Below are positions 7,974 to 19,230 of a stretch of 64,000 nucleotides of DNA, piece after piece. How positions within the stretch are numbered: the stretch's first letter is position 1; every line of letters starts with the position of its first letter. The notes under the pieces were generated by a model, which saw only the letters and a list, made by a program, of their open reading frames with translations, did not search any database and had not been told where the DNA came from. Source of the stretch: Corynebacterium sphenisci DSM 44792 (GTDB lineage Bacteria; Actinomycetota; Actinomycetes; Mycobacteriales; Mycobacteriaceae); the NCBI RefSeq assembly GCF_001941505.1, contig NZ_CP009248.1, forward strand, positions 62,001-126,000, written 5' to 3'. Position numbers and translations under genes: made by a program.

Positions 7974-10900
7974 ATGCCCGAGAACACCAGCCAGACCGCC
8001 CCCGGCGGCACCCGCCCGCCGGGGCGCACCGGGCTCTACGACCCGCGCCGGGAGCACGACGCCTGCGGCGTCGCCTTCGTCGCCGACATGCACGGCCGCG
8101 CCGGCCGCGGCATCGTCGACCACGCCCTGGAGGCGCTGGCCAACATCGACCACCGCGGCGCCGCCGGGGCGGAGCCGAACACCGGCGACGGCGCCGGCAT
8201 CCTGCTGCAGATCCCGGACGCCTTCTACCGGGCGGAGCTCTCCCGCGCCGGGGTGCTGCTGCCCCCGCCGGGCGCCTACGCCACCGGCATCGCCTTCCTG
8301 CCGCAGGCCCGGATGGCCACCCTGGACGCGATCCGCGCCGTGGAGGACATCTGCGCCGAGGAGGGCGTGGAGCTCATCGCCTGGCGCGACGTGCCCGTCG
8401 ACGACTCCGCCCTGGGCGCCATGGCCCGCGCCGCGATGCCGGTGTTCCGGCAGGTCTTCCTCTCCGCGAAGGACCACGAGGGCAACCAGCTCTCCGGGAT
8501 CGGCCTGGACCGCAAGATGTGGTTCGTGCGCAAGCGCTGCGAGCGCGAGCTCGGCGAGCGCGGCGCCGGGGAGGGCGCCGGCGGCGACACCGTGTACTTC
8601 CCCTCCCTCTCCGCCCGCACCATCGTCTACAAGGGGATGCTCACCACCCCCCAGCTGGGCCGGTTCTACCTGGACCTGCGGCGCGAGGAGCTCACCTCCG
8701 CGCTGGCCATCGTGCACTCCCGCTTCTCCACCAACACCTTCCCCTCCTGGCCGCTGGCGCACCCGCACCGGCTGGTGGCGCACAACGGCGAGATCAACAC
8801 CGTGTGCGGCAACGGCAACTGGATGAACGCCCGGGAGTCGCTGATCCGCTCGGCGGCGCTGGGCAACATCGACCGGGCCCTGCCGGTGTGCGACCCGGCC
8901 GGCTCCGACACCGCCCGCTTCGACGAGGCCCTGGAGCTGCTGCACCTGGGCGGGCGCTCCCTGCCGCATGCGGTGATGATGATGATCCCGCAGGCCTGGG
9001 AGCACGACCCGGGCCTGGACCCGGCGGTGCGGGCCTTCTACGAGTACCACGCCTGCCTGATGGAGCCCTGGGACGGCCCGGCGGCGGTGGCCTTCACCGA
9101 CGGCACCGTGATCGGCGCGGTGCTCGACCGCAACGGGCTGCGCCCGGGCCGGATCTGGGTGACCGACGAGGGCCTGGTGGTGATGGCCTCCGAGGCCGGG
9201 GTGCTCGACATCGCCCCGGAGCACATCGTGCAGCGCACCCGGGTGCGCCCGGGGGAGATGTTCCTGGTGGACACCTCCGCCGGCCGGATCATCGACGACG
9301 CCGAGATCAAGCGCGAGGTCGCCGCCACCGGCCCCTACCGGGAGTGGGTGGAGGCCGCCCTGGTGGAGGCCGCCGACCTGCCCCGGCGGCGCTACACCTA
9401 CATGCCGCACCGGCGGGCGGTGCTGCGCCAGCGGGTGTTCGGGATCACCGAGGAGGACGTGGACCTGATCATCCGGCCGATGGCGCTCACCGGCGCCGAG
9501 GCCGTCGGCTCCATGGGCTCGGACACGCCCATCGCGGCGCTCTCCGGGCGGCCCCGGATGCTCTTCGACTACTTCTCGCAGCGCTTCGCGCAGGTCACCA
9601 ACCCGCCCCTGGACTCCATCCGGGAGCATATGGTGACCAGCCTGCACACCCTGCTCGGCGCGGAGGCGGACGTGCTCAACCCCACCGCCGACGCCGCGCA
9701 CCGGATCCGGCTGCCGCACCCGATCCTGGACAACCACGACTTCGTCACCCTGACCAGCCTCGGCGAGCACCCCGAGTACGCCGCCTTCGGGGCCACCGTG
9801 GTCTCCGGGCTCTACCCCGTCGCCCAGGGCGGCCGGGGCCTGCGCAACGCGATCCGCCGGGTGCGCCGGGAGGTCTCCGAGGCGATCGACCGCGGCGCCG
9901 GGATCATCGTGCTCTCCGACCGCGAATCCGACGAGTACAACGCGCCGATCCCCTCCCTGCTGCTCGCCTCCGCGGTGCACCACCACCTGGTGGAGGAGAA
10001 GACCCGCTCCCGGGCCTCCCTGGTGATCGAGGCCGGCGACGCCCGCGAGGTGCACCACATGGCCATGCTGGTGGGCTTCGGCGCGGACGCGATCAACCCC
10101 TACATGGCCTTCGAGACCATCGACGAGCTGCGCATGAAGAACCAGCTCGGCGACCTCACCCTCGACGAGGCCTGCGCGAACTACTGCGCGGCCGCGGCGA
10201 AGGGGCTGCTGAAGGTGATGTCCAAGATGGGCATCGCCGCGGTGCAGTCCTACCGCGGCGCCCAGCTCGCGGACGTGATCGGCCTGGCCCAGGACTTCCT
10301 CGACGAGTACTTCCCCGGCGCCGACTCCCCCCTCGGCGGGATCGGCCTGGAGGAGATCGCCGCCGACGTGGAGGCCCGGCACCGCGGCGCCTTCCTGCCC
10401 CGCCCCGAGGAGCAGGCGCACCGGGAGCTGGACCTCGGCGGGGAGTACAAGTGGCGCCGCGAGGGGGAGTACCACCTGTTCAACCCGGAGACCATCTTCA
10501 CCCTGCAACACGCCACCCGCACCGGCCAGTACGCGGTGTTCCGGGACTACACCCGCCGGGTCGACGACCAGTCCACCCGGCTGGCCACCCTGCGCGGGCT
10601 GCTGGAGCTCGCCTCCGACCGGCCGCCGGTGCCGATCGAGGAGGTGGAGCCGGTCTCCGCCATCGTCAGGCGCTTCTCCACCGGGGCGATGAGCTACGGC
10701 TCCATCTCCGCGGAGGCGCACGAGACCCTGGCGATCGCGATGAACCGGCTCGGCGCGATGTCCAACTCCGGGGAGGGCGGGGAGGACCCGGCCCGCTTCG
10801 AGCGGGAGCCGAACGGGGACTGGCGGCGCTCCGCGATCAAGCAGGTCGCCTCCGGCCGCTTCGGCGTGACCAGCCACTACCTGTCGAACTGCACGGACAT

Positions 10901-12599
10901 CCAGATCAAGATGGCGCAGGGCGCCAAGCCCGGCGAGGGCGGCCAGCTGCCGCCGCACAAGGTCTACCCCTGGGTCGCCGAGGTGCGGATCACCACCCCC
11001 GGGGTGGGCCTGATCTCCCCGCCCCCGCACCACGACATCTACTCCATCGAGGATCTCGCCCAGCTCATCTTCGACCTGCGCTGCGCCAACCCGGATGCCC
11101 GAATCCACGTCAAGCTGGTCGCCGAGGCCGGGGTCGGCACCGTCGCCGCCGGGGTGTCCAAGGCGCACGCCGACGTGGTGCTCGTCTCCGGCCACGACGG
11201 CGGCACCGGCGCCTCCCCGCTGACCAGCCTCAAGCACGCCGGCGGGCCCTGGGAGCTGGGCCTGGCGGAGACCCAGCAGACCCTCATGCTCAACGGGCTG
11301 CGGGACCGGATCCGGGTGCAGTGCGACGGGCAGCTGAAGACCGGCCGCGACGTCATGGTGGCCATGCTGCTCGGCGCCGAGGAGTACGGCTTCGCCACCG
11401 CCCCGCTGGTGGTGGAGGGCTGCGTGATGATGCGGGTCTGCCACCTGGACACCTGCCCGGTGGGGATCGCCACCCAGAACCCGGATCTGCGGGCGAAGTA
11501 CACCGGCCGCGCCGAGCACGTGGTGAACTTCTTCACCTTCCTCGCCGAGGAGATCCGCGGCTACCTCGCCGAACTGGGCTTCCGCAGCGTCGACGAGGCC
11601 GTGGGGCACGTGGAGTGCCTGCGCCCGCGCACCGATCTGGACGCGCTGCCCCGGGCGCAGAAGCTGAGCCTGGAGCGGATCCTCGCCCCGGCGGAGTCCC
11701 CCTTCTTCCCGGACCAGGACCTGCGCCGCACCCGGGCGCAGGACACCGGCCTGGACGGGGTGCTCGACCAGGCGCTGATCGCCGAGGCCCGGGGGGCGCT
11801 CGACGCCGCCGCCCGCGGCGAGGCGCCGGAGCCGATCCGGCTGGCGCACCCGATCTCCAACGTGGACCGCACCGTGGGCACCCTGCTGGGGCACGCGGTC
11901 ACCGCCGCCGGCGGCGCCGCGGGCCTGCCCGAGGACACCATCACCGTGGACCTGGCCGGCTCCGCGGGCAACTCCCTGGGCGCCTTCCTGCCCGCCGGGG
12001 TGACCCTGCGCCTGGAGGGCGACGCCAACGACTTCGTGGGCAAGGGCCTGTCCGGGGGCCGGATCATCGTGCGGCCCTCCCGCTCCGCCCCGCCCACCGC
12101 GGACCAGAGCGCGGACACCATCGCCGGCAACGTGCTCGGCTTCGGCGCCACCGGCGGCGAGCTGTTCATCCGGGGCACCGTCGGGGAGCGCTTCTGCGTC
12201 CGCAACTCCGGGGCGACCGCGGTGGTGGAGGGCATCGGCAACCACGGCTGCGAGTACATGACCGGCGGAGTGGTCGTGGTCCTGGGCCCGGTGGGCCGCA
12301 ACTTCGCCGCCGGCATGTCCGGGGGCGTGGCCTACCTGCTCGACGACGGCACCGTCGCGGCGAAGGTGAACCCGGAGCTGGTGGACGTCGTCGCCCTCGA
12401 CGCCGCCGAACGGGACCGGGTGGACCGGCTCATCGACCGGCACCGCGAGCTCACCGGCTCCGACGTCGGCGTCACCGCCGCCCAGCTCATCAAGATCATG
12501 CCCCGGGACTACGCCCGCGTGCTCGAGGTCATCGAGACCGCGCGCGCGGCGGACCGGGACGTCAACGACGCGATTATGGAGGCCGTGCGCAATGGCTGA
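7974..12599 (+). CDS. gltB: Glutamate synthase large subunit
   Basis: A 1541-residue GOGAT alpha subunit. With GltD it makes two glutamates from glutamine and 2-oxoglutarate using NADPH in the cytosol. The glutaminase nucleophile is Cys31 in [12 protein letters not shown], exposed after propeptide removal. The FMN/2-oxoglutarate domain and the 3Fe-4S cysteines in [11 protein letters not shown] are present, followed by the GXGXG beta-helix domain. The ATG at 7974 follows GGAAAAGGGG and gives a short propeptide; in-frame starts at 7890 and 7815 are less likely. The stop overlaps gltD by 8 bp, so the two are translationally coupled. A GlxR-type site and leader hairpin precede it. Confidence 0.97.
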   Translation: MPENTSQTAPGGTRPPGRTGLYDPRREHDACGVAFVADMHGRAGRGIVDHALEALANIDHRGAAGAEPNTGDGAGILLQIPDAFYRAELSRAGVLLPPPGAYATGIAFLPQARMATLDAIRAVEDICAEEGVELIAWRDVPVDDSALGAMARAAMPVFRQVFLSAKDHEGNQLSGIGLDRKMWFVRKRCERELGERGAGEGAGGDTVYFPSLSARTIVYKGMLTTPQLGRFYLDLRREELTSALAIVHSRFSTNTFPSWPLAHPHRLVAHNGEINTVCGNGNWMNARESLIRSAALGNIDRALPVCDPAGSDTARFDEALELLHLGGRSLPHAVMMMIPQAWEHDPGLDPAVRAFYEYHACLMEPWDGPAAVAFTDGTVIGAVLDRNGLRPGRIWVTDEGLVVMASEAGVLDIAPEHIVQRTRVRPGEMFLVDTSAGRIIDDAEIKREVAATGPYREWVEAALVEAADLPRRRYTYMPHRRAVLRQRVFGITEEDVDLIIRPMALTGAEAVGSMGSDTPIAALSGRPRMLFDYFSQRFAQVTNPPLDSIREHMVTSLHTLLGAEADVLNPTADAAHRIRLPHPILDNHDFVTLTSLGEHPEYAAFGATVVSGLYPVAQGGRGLRNAIRRVRREVSEAIDRGAGIIVLSDRESDEYNAPIPSLLLASAVHHHLVEEKTRSRASLVIEAGDAREVHHMAMLVGFGADAINPYMAFETIDELRMKNQLGDLTLDEACANYCAAAAKGLLKVMSKMGIAAVQSYRGAQLADVIGLAQDFLDEYFPGADSPLGGIGLEEIAADVEARHRGAFLPRPEEQAHRELDLGGEYKWRREGEYHLFNPETIFTLQHATRTGQYAVFRDYTRRVDDQSTRLATLRGLLELASDRPPVPIEEVEPVSAIVRRFSTGAMSYGSISAEAHETLAIAMNRLGAMSNSGEGGEDPARFEREPNGDWRRSAIKQVASGRFGVTSHYLSNCTDIQIKMAQGAKPGEGGQLPPHKVYPWVAEVRITTPGVGLISPPPHHDIYSIEDLAQLIFDLRCANPDARIHVKLVAEAGVGTVAAGVSKAHADVVLVSGHDGGTGASPLTSLKHAGGPWELGLAETQQTLMLNGLRDRIRVQCDGQLKTGRDVMVAMLLGAEEYGFATAPLVVEGCVMMRVCHLDTCPVGIATQNPDLRAKYTGRAEHVVNFFTFLAEEIRGYLAELGFRSVDEAVGHVECLRPRTDLDALPRAQKLSLERILAPAESPFFPDQDLRRTRAQDTGLDGVLDQALIAEARGALDAAARGEAPEPIRLAHPISNVDRTVGTLLGHAVTAAGGAAGLPEDTITVDLAGSAGNSLGAFLPAGVTLRLEGDANDFVGKGLSGGRIIVRPSRSAPPTADQSADTIAGNVLGFGATGGELFIRGTVGERFCVRNSGATAVVEGIGNHGCEYMTGGVVVVLGPVGRNFAAGMSGGVAYLLDDGTVAAKVNPELVDVVALDAAERDRVDRLIDRHRELTGSDVGVTAAQLIKIMPRDYARVLEVIETARAADRDVNDAIMEAVRNG

Positions 12600-14169
12600 C
12601 CCCAAGGGATTCATGAAGCACCGCCGCGAGGAGCCCGGGCACCGCCCGGTGCCGCTGCGGCTGATGGACGCCCGGGAGATCTACGAGCCCGCCCCCGAGG
12701 GCCAGATCACCCGGCAGGCCGCCCGCTGCATGGACTGCGGCGTGCCCTTCTGCCACTCCGGCTGCCCGCTGGGCAACATCATCCCGGAGTGGAACGACCT
12801 GGTCCGGCAGGACCGGTGGCGGGAGGCCTTCGACCGGCTGCACGCCACGAACAACTTCCCCGAGTTCACCGGCCGGCTCTGCCCCGCCCCCTGCGAGGGC
12901 GCCTGCGTGCTCGGCATCAACGACGACGCGGTGACCATCAAGAACGTGGAGCTGGAGATCGCCGAGCACGGCTTCGCCGAGGGCTGGGTGCGGCCCATCC
13001 CGGCCAGCTTCGACACCGGGCAGTCGGTGGCCGTGGTCGGCTCCGGGCCGGCCGGGCTGGCCGCCGCCCAGCAGCTCGCCCGCGCCGGGCACGCGGTCAC
13101 CGTCTTCGAGCGCGACGACCGGATCGGCGGGCTGATGCGCTACGGGGTGCCGGACTACAAGATGGAGGCCTCCCGGCTGGACCGGCGGCTGGACCAGATG
13201 CGCGCCGAGGGCGTGGAGTTCATCACCCGCACCGCCCCCGACGCCGCCCGGCTGGCCGGCTTCGACGCGGTGGTGCTGGCCACCGGGGCGCCGCTGCCCC
13301 GGGAGCTGCCCGTCGACGGCCGCGACCTCGCCGGGGTGCACCAGGCGATGGAGTACCTGCCGCAGGCCAACCGGGTCGTCGCCGGGGACGCCGAGCGCCC
13401 CGCCATCGACGCCCGCGGCAAGCGGGTGGTGGTGATCGGCGGCGGCGACACCGGCATCGACTGCTTCGGCACCGCGCTGCGCCAGGGCGCGGCCAGCGTC
13501 ACCCAGCTGGACATCCGGCCCCGGGCCCCGAAATCCCGGGCCGCGTCCACCCCCTGGCCGCTGTACCCGCTGCAGTGGCGGGTGGCCACCGCCCACGAGG
13601 AGGGCGCCTACGCGGTCACCGGGGAGGAGACCGCCGAGCAGGTCGCCGCCCTGGGCCTGGCCGCCCGGGAGGTCGGGCAGACCCTCGGCGCCCGGATGTT
13701 CAACGCGAACACGGTCGCCTTCCACGGCGCCGACGGCCACGTCACCGGGTTGTCCGCGAACGAGGTCACCGTCGTCGACGGGCGCCGGGTGCCGATGGAG
13801 GACACCGACTTCGAGCTGGACGCGGATCTGGTGCTGATCGCCCTCGGCTTCGTCGGCGCCGAGCGCGGCGGCCTGGTCGACGCCCTCGGCGTCGGCGTCG
13901 ACGACCGCGGCCGGATGCTGCGCGACGGCGACTACCGGGCCCTCGACGCCGGGGGCCGGGTCGTCGAGGGCGTCCGCGGCGGCGCCGCGGCCGGGCCCGC
14001 CTTCCGGGGCCCGGTGTTCGTCGCCGGGGACAACGGCCGCGGCGCCAGCCTCATCGTGTGGGCGATCGCCGAGGGCCGGGCCTGCGCGGAGGCGGTGGAC
14101 CGGGTGCTCATGGGCGAGTCCAACCTGCCCCGGGCGGTGGAGCCGGCGGATGCCCCGATGGGCCTCTAG
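12592..14169 (+). CDS. gltD: Glutamate synthase small subunit
   Basis: A 525-residue GOGAT beta subunit that passes NADPH electrons through FAD and 4Fe-4S clusters to GltB. N-terminal cysteine clusters are visible ([14 protein letters not shown] and CPAPCEGAC), then the FAD-binding [15 protein letters not shown] and the NADPH-binding [16 protein letters not shown]. The start overlaps the end of gltB. It converges on the nitrite reductase gene, with a small hairpin between. Confidence 0.96.
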   Translation: MADPKGFMKHRREEPGHRPVPLRLMDAREIYEPAPEGQITRQAARCMDCGVPFCHSGCPLGNIIPEWNDLVRQDRWREAFDRLHATNNFPEFTGRLCPAPCEGACVLGINDDAVTIKNVELEIAEHGFAEGWVRPIPASFDTGQSVAVVGSGPAGLAAAQQLARAGHAVTVFERDDRIGGLMRYGVPDYKMEASRLDRRLDQMRAEGVEFITRTAPDAARLAGFDAVVLATGAPLPRELPVDGRDLAGVHQAMEYLPQANRVVAGDAERPAIDARGKRVVVIGGGDTGIDCFGTALRQGAASVTQLDIRPRAPKSRAASTPWPLYPLQWRVATAHEEGAYAVTGEETAEQVAALGLAAREVGQTLGARMFNANTVAFHGADGHVTGLSANEVTVVDGRRVPMEDTDFELDADLVLIALGFVGAERGGLVDALGVGVDDRGRMLRDGDYRALDAGGRVVEGVRGGAAAGPAFRGPVFVAGDNGRGASLIVWAIAEGRACAEAVDRVLMGESNLPRAVEPADAPMGL

Positions 14170-14170
14170 C

Positions 14171-14192
14171 CCGGCCCCCTCGGCGGGGCCGG
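14171..14192. terminator. Bidirectional hairpin between gltD and the nitrite reductase gene
   Basis: CCGGCCCC (14171-14178) pairs with GGGGCCGG (14185-14192) around a 6-nt loop in the 27-bp gap between convergent stop codons. There is no U-tract. Confidence 0.45.
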
Positions 14193-14196
14193 CGGG

Positions 14197-16833
14197 TCAT
14201 TCCACGATGACGCGGCCCCGGGCGCCGAGCTCGGCGTGGGTCATCTGGTGGTCGACGAAGGTGTAGGTGCCCGGCTCCGGGAACCGGGCCTCCGCGTAGC
14301 CGCCCTGGGCGGCGGCGAGGTCCAGGGCCTGGGCCCCGCCGACCCCGTCGTCGAGCAGCAGCGCGCCCTCCTTGTACATCCGGTGGAACTGGGTGCCCAC
14401 CACGTGGAAGCTGGTGCCCCGGTTCGGTCCGGCGGCGAGCACCCAGAACCGGACGGTCTCCCCGGCGCGGATCCGGATCGGGTGCGCCAGGTACTGGTCC
14501 GGGTAGCCGTTGAAGCGGTACGCGTCCGGGGCGTCGGCGAGCACCTTCGCCGCATCCGGGCCGCCCTCGCCCCAGTAGGCCTCGGACTGCACCAGCAGGA
14601 CCTCGTGATCCACCGGCGCCAGGTCCGGGGGATCGATCACCACCGCCCCGTGCATCCCGGCGGCGATGTGCTGGGACATCGGGGCGGTGCCGCAGTGGTA
14701 CAGCCAGATCCCGGCGTGCTCGGCGCGGAAGCGGTACTCCAGGCTCTCCCCGGGGGCGATGTCGCGCATCGGCCTGTCCGGGGAGACCATCCCGGCGTGG
14801 AAGTCCACCGAGTGGCTCATCGTGCCGTCGTTGACGAGGGTGACGATGAACTCGTCGCCGACCCGGCCGCGCAGGGTGGGCCCCAGGGGATCGTCGCCGA
14901 AGGTCCAGTGCTCCTGCTCCACCCCGGGGGCGCCGTAGCCGGTGAACTCCCGGGCGTGCAGGGTCACCCGGTGCACCCGCCCGGCCGGCGCCGCCGGCAG
15001 CCGCGGATCCACCGTGGGCGAATCCGCCGCGGGCGGGCCCGCCGCCGGGGTCGGGTGCGCGGTCCCGCCGCCCTCCCCGCCGGCGCCGGGCCCGGCGAGC
15101 ACCGCCGCCCCGGCCCCGCCGGCGTCGACCCGCAGGGTCATGCCCATCTGCCGGTGCCCGGCGATGGTGCACCAGCCCTCGACCTCGCCGGGCAGCACGG
15201 GGATCTCGACGGTCGCCGACTCGCCCGGGGCCACCCGGCCGGTGTCCTCCCCGGTGGCCAGCCGCAGGTCGTGGACCTGGTCATCGGCGTTGACCATGGT
15301 GATCACCAGCCGGTCGCCGGGCTCGGCCCGGAGCACGTCCGGCTCGTAGCGCATGTCCCGGGCGGTGACGGTGGCCTCCACGGTGCGCCCGGTGGGGGCC
15401 ACCCCGGCGGCCTCCGCGGCCCCGGCGGAGCCGCCGGCGCCGCCGCCGGAGAGCGCCACGCCCACCCCGACGACGAGGGCGAGGGTGGCGGTGGCGGCGG
15501 TGAGCTGCACCCCCAGGCGGCGGGCCCCGGTGCGCTCCGGCAGGCCGGCGCGGTCCCGGGCCGCCCCGGTGAGCTCCACCGGGGCGCCATCGGCGCCGTC
15601 GCGGGGCCGCCGCAGCACCGCCAGCTGGGCGCGGGCGGAGCGGCCCAGCAGCGGCAGGAAGGCGGCCAGGGCGAGGCCGACGATGCCGGAGACGGCGACC
15701 TTCGTCCACGAGGGCAGCGGCAGCAGCCACAGCACCAGGCCGATGTTCACCAGGCCCCAGCGGAACGCCCCGGCGCGGTCGAGCTCCCGCATGCCCGCGG
15801 CGAGGGCGCGCCCGCCGCCGCCGATGGTGGAGGGCAGCAGCCAGCCCATCACCCCGATCAGCAGCTGGGCGGCGAAGCCGATGACCAGCGGCAGGGTGAG
15901 GGCGGTGATGGTGAACCCGGGGCGGGCGGCCATCGCGGAGGCGGCGATGAGCGAGCCCACCAGCCAGGCCACGGCCGCGGCGGTGGACAGCGCCGGGTGG
16001 CCCAGCCGGTCCCGGGGGTCCCGGGCGACGGCGAGGACGTTGTCCGCCCACGGCACCGCGGCGATGATCCAGCCGGCGGCGACGAGGGCCAGGCCCGCCG
16101 AGGCGGCGGCGGGGACGGCGGCGACGGCCGCGACGGCGGTGACCGCGATCCCGGCGAGCATCGTCGCCAGCGCCACCCGGGGTCGGCCCCGGGGGGACAT
16201 CCGGGTGCGCCACAGGGCGGGGAACATGGTGGTCAGGGTGCCGGCGGCGGCGAGGCCGAGGAAGCCGAGCAGGTTCACCGCCTCGTGGGCGAGGACCAGC
16301 CCGTCGTGCCCGCCGGGGCCGAGCTCGTCGGCGGGGGAGCCCAGCAGGGCCCCGAACACGGCGCCCACCGGCAGCAGCAGCGCCGAGGCGAGGTAGTGGT
16401 CGACGACCACGGCGTGCCGGCCCCCGCGGCGGCCGCGCAGGTCGCGGGCGATGCCGGCGGCGTGCCAGGCGACGACGCCGCCGACGGCGGCGGCGCCGGT
16501 GACGGTGACCGGCCAGATCCCGGCGACCCGCCCGACGATCAGGACGAGGATCCCCGCGTTGAGCAGCCGCAGCCGCAGCAGCTGCCGGCGGCGGTCCTCC
16601 GGGGGCACCTCGAGGTGCAGCAGCCGCTCGGTGAAGTGGCGGCCCCAGATGAGGATGGAGTTGGTGACCGCGCCGAGGGTGAACAGGTGCACCATGAGCC
16701 AGCGGCCCTCGTCGAGGAAGGGGTGGACGAAGGCGGAGGCGATCACGGCGGCGAGCCACCAGCGCACCGGTCGGCCGGCGCGGCGGTGCCAGGAGGCGCG
16801 GGGGGAGGGCTGGTCGGGGCTGGGTGCGGGCAT
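14197..16833 (-). CDS. Membrane-anchored copper nitrite reductase with fused cupredoxin
   Basis: An 878-residue three-part protein. Residues about 25-430 form a polytopic membrane domain. Residues about 470-570 are a cupredoxin with type-1 ligands His521, Cys555, His560, Met565. Residues about 610-878 form a two-domain copper nitrite reductase (NirK/AniA family) with the full set: type-1 His674, Cys714, His722, Met727; type-2 His679, His713, His862; catalytic Asp677 and His810. It should reduce nitrite to nitric oxide outside the membrane, with the cupredoxin as built-in electron donor. The ATG at 16833 is 7 nt after TAATAT, giving a leaderless message; an ATG at 16851 is the alternative. Nothing else for denitrification is in view. 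Confidence 0.88.
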   Translation of the reverse strand: MPAPSPDQPSPRASWHRRAGRPVRWWLAAVIASAFVHPFLDEGRWLMVHLFTLGAVTNSILIWGRHFTERLLHLEVPPEDRRRQLLRLRLLNAGILVLIVGRVAGIWPVTVTGAAAVGGVVAWHAAGIARDLRGRRGGRHAVVVDHYLASALLLPVGAVFGALLGSPADELGPGGHDGLVLAHEAVNLLGFLGLAAAGTLTTMFPALWRTRMSPRGRPRVALATMLAGIAVTAVAAVAAVPAAASAGLALVAAGWIIAAVPWADNVLAVARDPRDRLGHPALSTAAAVAWLVGSLIAASAMAARPGFTITALTLPLVIGFAAQLLIGVMGWLLPSTIGGGGRALAAGMRELDRAGAFRWGLVNIGLVLWLLPLPSWTKVAVSGIVGLALAAFLPLLGRSARAQLAVLRRPRDGADGAPVELTGAARDRAGLPERTGARRLGVQLTAATATLALVVGVGVALSGGGAGGSAGAAEAAGVAPTGRTVEATVTARDMRYEPDVLRAEPGDRLVITMVNADDQVHDLRLATGEDTGRVAPGESATVEIPVLPGEVEGWCTIAGHRQMGMTLRVDAGGAGAAVLAGPGAGGEGGGTAHPTPAAGPPAADSPTVDPRLPAAPAGRVHRVTLHAREFTGYGAPGVEQEHWTFGDDPLGPTLRGRVGDEFIVTLVNDGTMSHSVDFHAGMVSPDRPMRDIAPGESLEYRFRAEHAGIWLYHCGTAPMSQHIAAGMHGAVVIDPPDLAPVDHEVLLVQSEAYWGEGGPDAAKVLADAPDAYRFNGYPDQYLAHPIRIRAGETVRFWVLAAGPNRGTSFHVVGTQFHRMYKEGALLLDDGVGGAQALDLAAAQGGYAEARFPEPGTYTFVDHQMTHAELGARGRVIVE

Positions 16834-16840
16834 GCCCCCG

Positions 16841-16846
16841 ATATTA
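16841..16846 (-). promoter_or_regulatory. -10 element of nitrite reductase gene with overlapping repeat
   Basis: Minus-strand TAATAT with a 7-nt spacer to the ATG. Just upstream the sequence TATGCGCAAACAATATGCG repeats ATGCG 13 bp apart and has a CGCA-N7-TGCG palindromic core, placing a possible regulator site over the promoter. Confidence 0.5.
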
Positions 16847-16903
16847 CGCATATTGTTTGCGCATAATTCCGGAGTCCCTGCTCAGGGGCCGGGCCCCGGG
16901 GCC

Positions 16904-16926
16904 CGGGACGCCGGCGGGGCGTCCCG
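16904..16926 (-). terminator. Hairpin after katE
   Basis: CGGGACGC (16904-16911) pairs with GCGTCCCG (16919-16926) around a 7-nt loop, about 20 nt past the katE stop codon. No U-tract is present. Confidence 0.35.
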
Positions 16927-16946
16927 GACCCGGGTCGGGGCGCCGA

Positions 16947-19106
16947 TCAGGCGCGCTCCCACACCCGGTGCCGGGCGATCAGCGGGGTCAGCCCCGCCAC
17001 CGCCTCGGCCAGGGTGCCCGCGGCGAGCACCCCGGGGGCGTCGGCCTCGGCGGCGCGGGCCACCAGCTCGGCGCCGGCGCCGACGTGGGCGATCGCCTTG
17101 AGGTGGCGGAACATCTCGTCGACCAGCACCCGGGCGGCCGGGTCCGCGGAGTCGGCGGCGAGGATCGCGGCGTCGAACTCGATGGAGCGCACCGTGGCCA
17201 GGGTGCGGTTCACCGTCGCCCCGGCCACGGTGCCGCCGCGGGCGGCGAGCACCAGCGGCACCATCCCGGCCGCGTCGATGGCCCGGATCGCCTCGGCGAG
17301 ATCGGCCCCGTCGACGGAGTCGTCGACGAACACGCCCACCTGCCGGCCGTCCACGGGATGCTCCCCGCCGATCTGGGACAGCGCCGGGGAGGGCGCCGGC
17401 TCCGGCAGATCCGCCACCGGCTCCGGGGCGGGCAGGCCGAGCCGTTCGGCGACCCCGGCGGCCAGTTCGGCGTCGATCCGGGCGAGCACCCGCTCCACCA
17501 CCCGGCGCCGGATCGTCTCCGACCAGCACTTGCCCAGCTCGAAGGCGTAGGCGTCGATGAGGTGGGCCCGCTCCACGGGCTGCAGCGACTTCCACAGCAG
17601 CCGGGGCTGGGTGAAGTGGTCGTCGAAGCTCGCCGGCGTGGCCCGGGTCTTCTCGCCCTCCACCGGCAGCGGCACTTCCAGCCAGCCGGCGGCGGCCTCC
17701 GGATCGGCGAGGAAGGGGCAGCCCCCGTCGATGGAGTTCGGGTGGTAGGCGGAGGTGCCGGCGTGCACCGCCTGCTGGCCGAAGCCGTCGCGCTGCATGT
17801 CGTTGACCTCCGCATGCGGGCGGTTCACCGGCAGCTGGGTGAAGTTCGGCCCGCCCAGGCGGTGCATATGCGTGTCCGTGTAGGAGAACAGCCGGGCCTG
17901 CAGCAGCGCGTCATTGGTGGGCTCGATGCCGGGCACCAGGTTGGAGGGGCAGAAGGCCACCTGCTCGGTCTCCGCGAAGTAGTTCACCGGGTTCGCGGTG
18001 AGCCGCATGGTGCCGATGATCTCCACCGGGGCGAGCTCCTCGGGCACCAGCTTCGTCGGATCCAGCAGGTCGATGCCCTCGAAGGTCTCCTCCGGGGTGT
18101 CCGGGAACACCTGCACCCCCAGGTCGAACTCGGGGTAGGCGCCGGCCTCGATGGCGTCGGCGAGGTCCCGGCGGTGCAGATCCGGGTCCGCGCCGCCGGA
18201 GAGCTGCGCCTCCTCCCACACCTGGGAGTGCACGCCGAGGCGCGGCTTCCAGTGGAACTTCACCAGGGTGGTCTCCCCGGCCTCGTTGACCAGCCGGAAG
18301 GTGTGCACCCCGAAGCCCTCCAGCATCCGGTAGGAGCGCGGGATGCCCCGGTCGGTCATGTTCCACATGGTGTGGAAGGTCGCCTCGGTGTGCAGGGACA
18401 CGAAGTCCCAGAAGGTGTCGTGCGCGGACTGCGCCTGCGGCAGCTCCCGGTCCATATGCGGTTTCACCGAGTGCACCACGTCGGGGAACTTGATCCCGTC
18501 CTGGATGAAGAACACGGGCATGTTGATCCCGACCAGGTCGTAGTTGCCCTCCGCGGTGTAGAACTTCGTGGCGAAGCCGCGGGTGTCCCGGGCGGTGTCG
18601 ATGGACCCGCGGGAGCCCACCACCGTGGAGAAGCGCACGAACACCGGGGTCTCCGCGCCCTCCTTGAGGAAGGCCGCCCGGGTGAGCTTCGCGGCCCGGC
18701 CGTTGGCGGTGAACACGCCATGGGCCCCGGCGCCGCGGGCGTGCACCACCCGCTCCGGGATCCGCTCCCGGTCGAAGTGCTGCAGCTTCTCCCGCAGGTG
18801 CTGATCCTGCAGCAGGATCGGGCCGCGCGCCCCGGCGCGCAGGGAATGATCCGTCTCCGCCTGGCGCACCCCCTGGGCGGTGGTCAGGTAGGCGCCGCGC
18901 TGGGCGCGGGAATGCGCCGCGTCGCCGGCGGCGGCATGCGGGCAGTGCCCCCCGGTGGGGGAGGCCGCCGCGGGGCCGGCCTGGTCCGGGTTCGCCTCGG
19001 CGGGCTCGCGGGGCTCGGTGGGCTGATCGTAGGCCGGGGCCCCGCCGGGGGCCGGGTCGCCGGGCACGTGGTCGTTGGGCAGCTCGTTCGAGGGTGAGTC
19101 GGTCAT
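16947..19106 (-). CDS. katE: Large-subunit catalase, HPII type
   Basis: A 719-residue monofunctional haem catalase that disproportionates hydrogen peroxide. Catalytic His122 (ERVVHARG) and Asn195 (VGINMPVFF) are 73 residues apart, the same spacing as His128/Asn201 in E. coli HPII; the haem-ligand tyrosine lies in ARLFSYTDTHMHRLG. The extra C-terminal domain (from about residue 560) is the DJ-1/PfpI-like fold typical of large-subunit catalases. The first 60 residues are proline/alanine-rich and low in complexity. The ATG at 19106 has a GGAGG ribosome site. Confidence 0.95.
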   Translation of the reverse strand: MTDSPSNELPNDHVPGDPAPGGAPAYDQPTEPREPAEANPDQAGPAAASPTGGHCPHAAAGDAAHSRAQRGAYLTTAQGVRQAETDHSLRAGARGPILLQDQHLREKLQHFDRERIPERVVHARGAGAHGVFTANGRAAKLTRAAFLKEGAETPVFVRFSTVVGSRGSIDTARDTRGFATKFYTAEGNYDLVGINMPVFFIQDGIKFPDVVHSVKPHMDRELPQAQSAHDTFWDFVSLHTEATFHTMWNMTDRGIPRSYRMLEGFGVHTFRLVNEAGETTLVKFHWKPRLGVHSQVWEEAQLSGGADPDLHRRDLADAIEAGAYPEFDLGVQVFPDTPEETFEGIDLLDPTKLVPEELAPVEIIGTMRLTANPVNYFAETEQVAFCPSNLVPGIEPTNDALLQARLFSYTDTHMHRLGGPNFTQLPVNRPHAEVNDMQRDGFGQQAVHAGTSAYHPNSIDGGCPFLADPEAAAGWLEVPLPVEGEKTRATPASFDDHFTQPRLLWKSLQPVERAHLIDAYAFELGKCWSETIRRRVVERVLARIDAELAAGVAERLGLPAPEPVADLPEPAPSPALSQIGGEHPVDGRQVGVFVDDSVDGADLAEAIRAIDAAGMVPLVLAARGGTVAGATVNRTLATVRSIEFDAAILAADSADPAARVLVDEMFRHLKAIAHVGAGAELVARAAEADAPGVLAAGTLAEAVAGLTPLIARHRVWERA

Positions 19107-19168
19107 GGGGAACCTCCGTGTTCTCTTGGCTGGTGGTGCGCACCGGGCTGGGTGAACACCTTGAACCG

Positions 19169-19174
19169 AGTGTA
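19169..19174 (-). promoter_or_regulatory. Putative katE -10 element
   Basis: Minus-strand TACACT about 60 nt ahead of the katE ATG, leaving a leader that carries the GGAGG site. No -35 is recognised. Confidence 0.35.
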
Positions 19175-19230
19175 CCGGCGCCCCGGCCGCCCCCGCCGGG
19201 CGCGCGGCCCGGTATGGGACACTGGTCGGC

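Noticed and set aside
8519..12616. Very long alternative-frame reading frames across gltB, emb and other genes
   Set aside because: They are GC-skew shadows: arginine/proline/glycine-rich translations with no domains, overlapping clear conserved genes.
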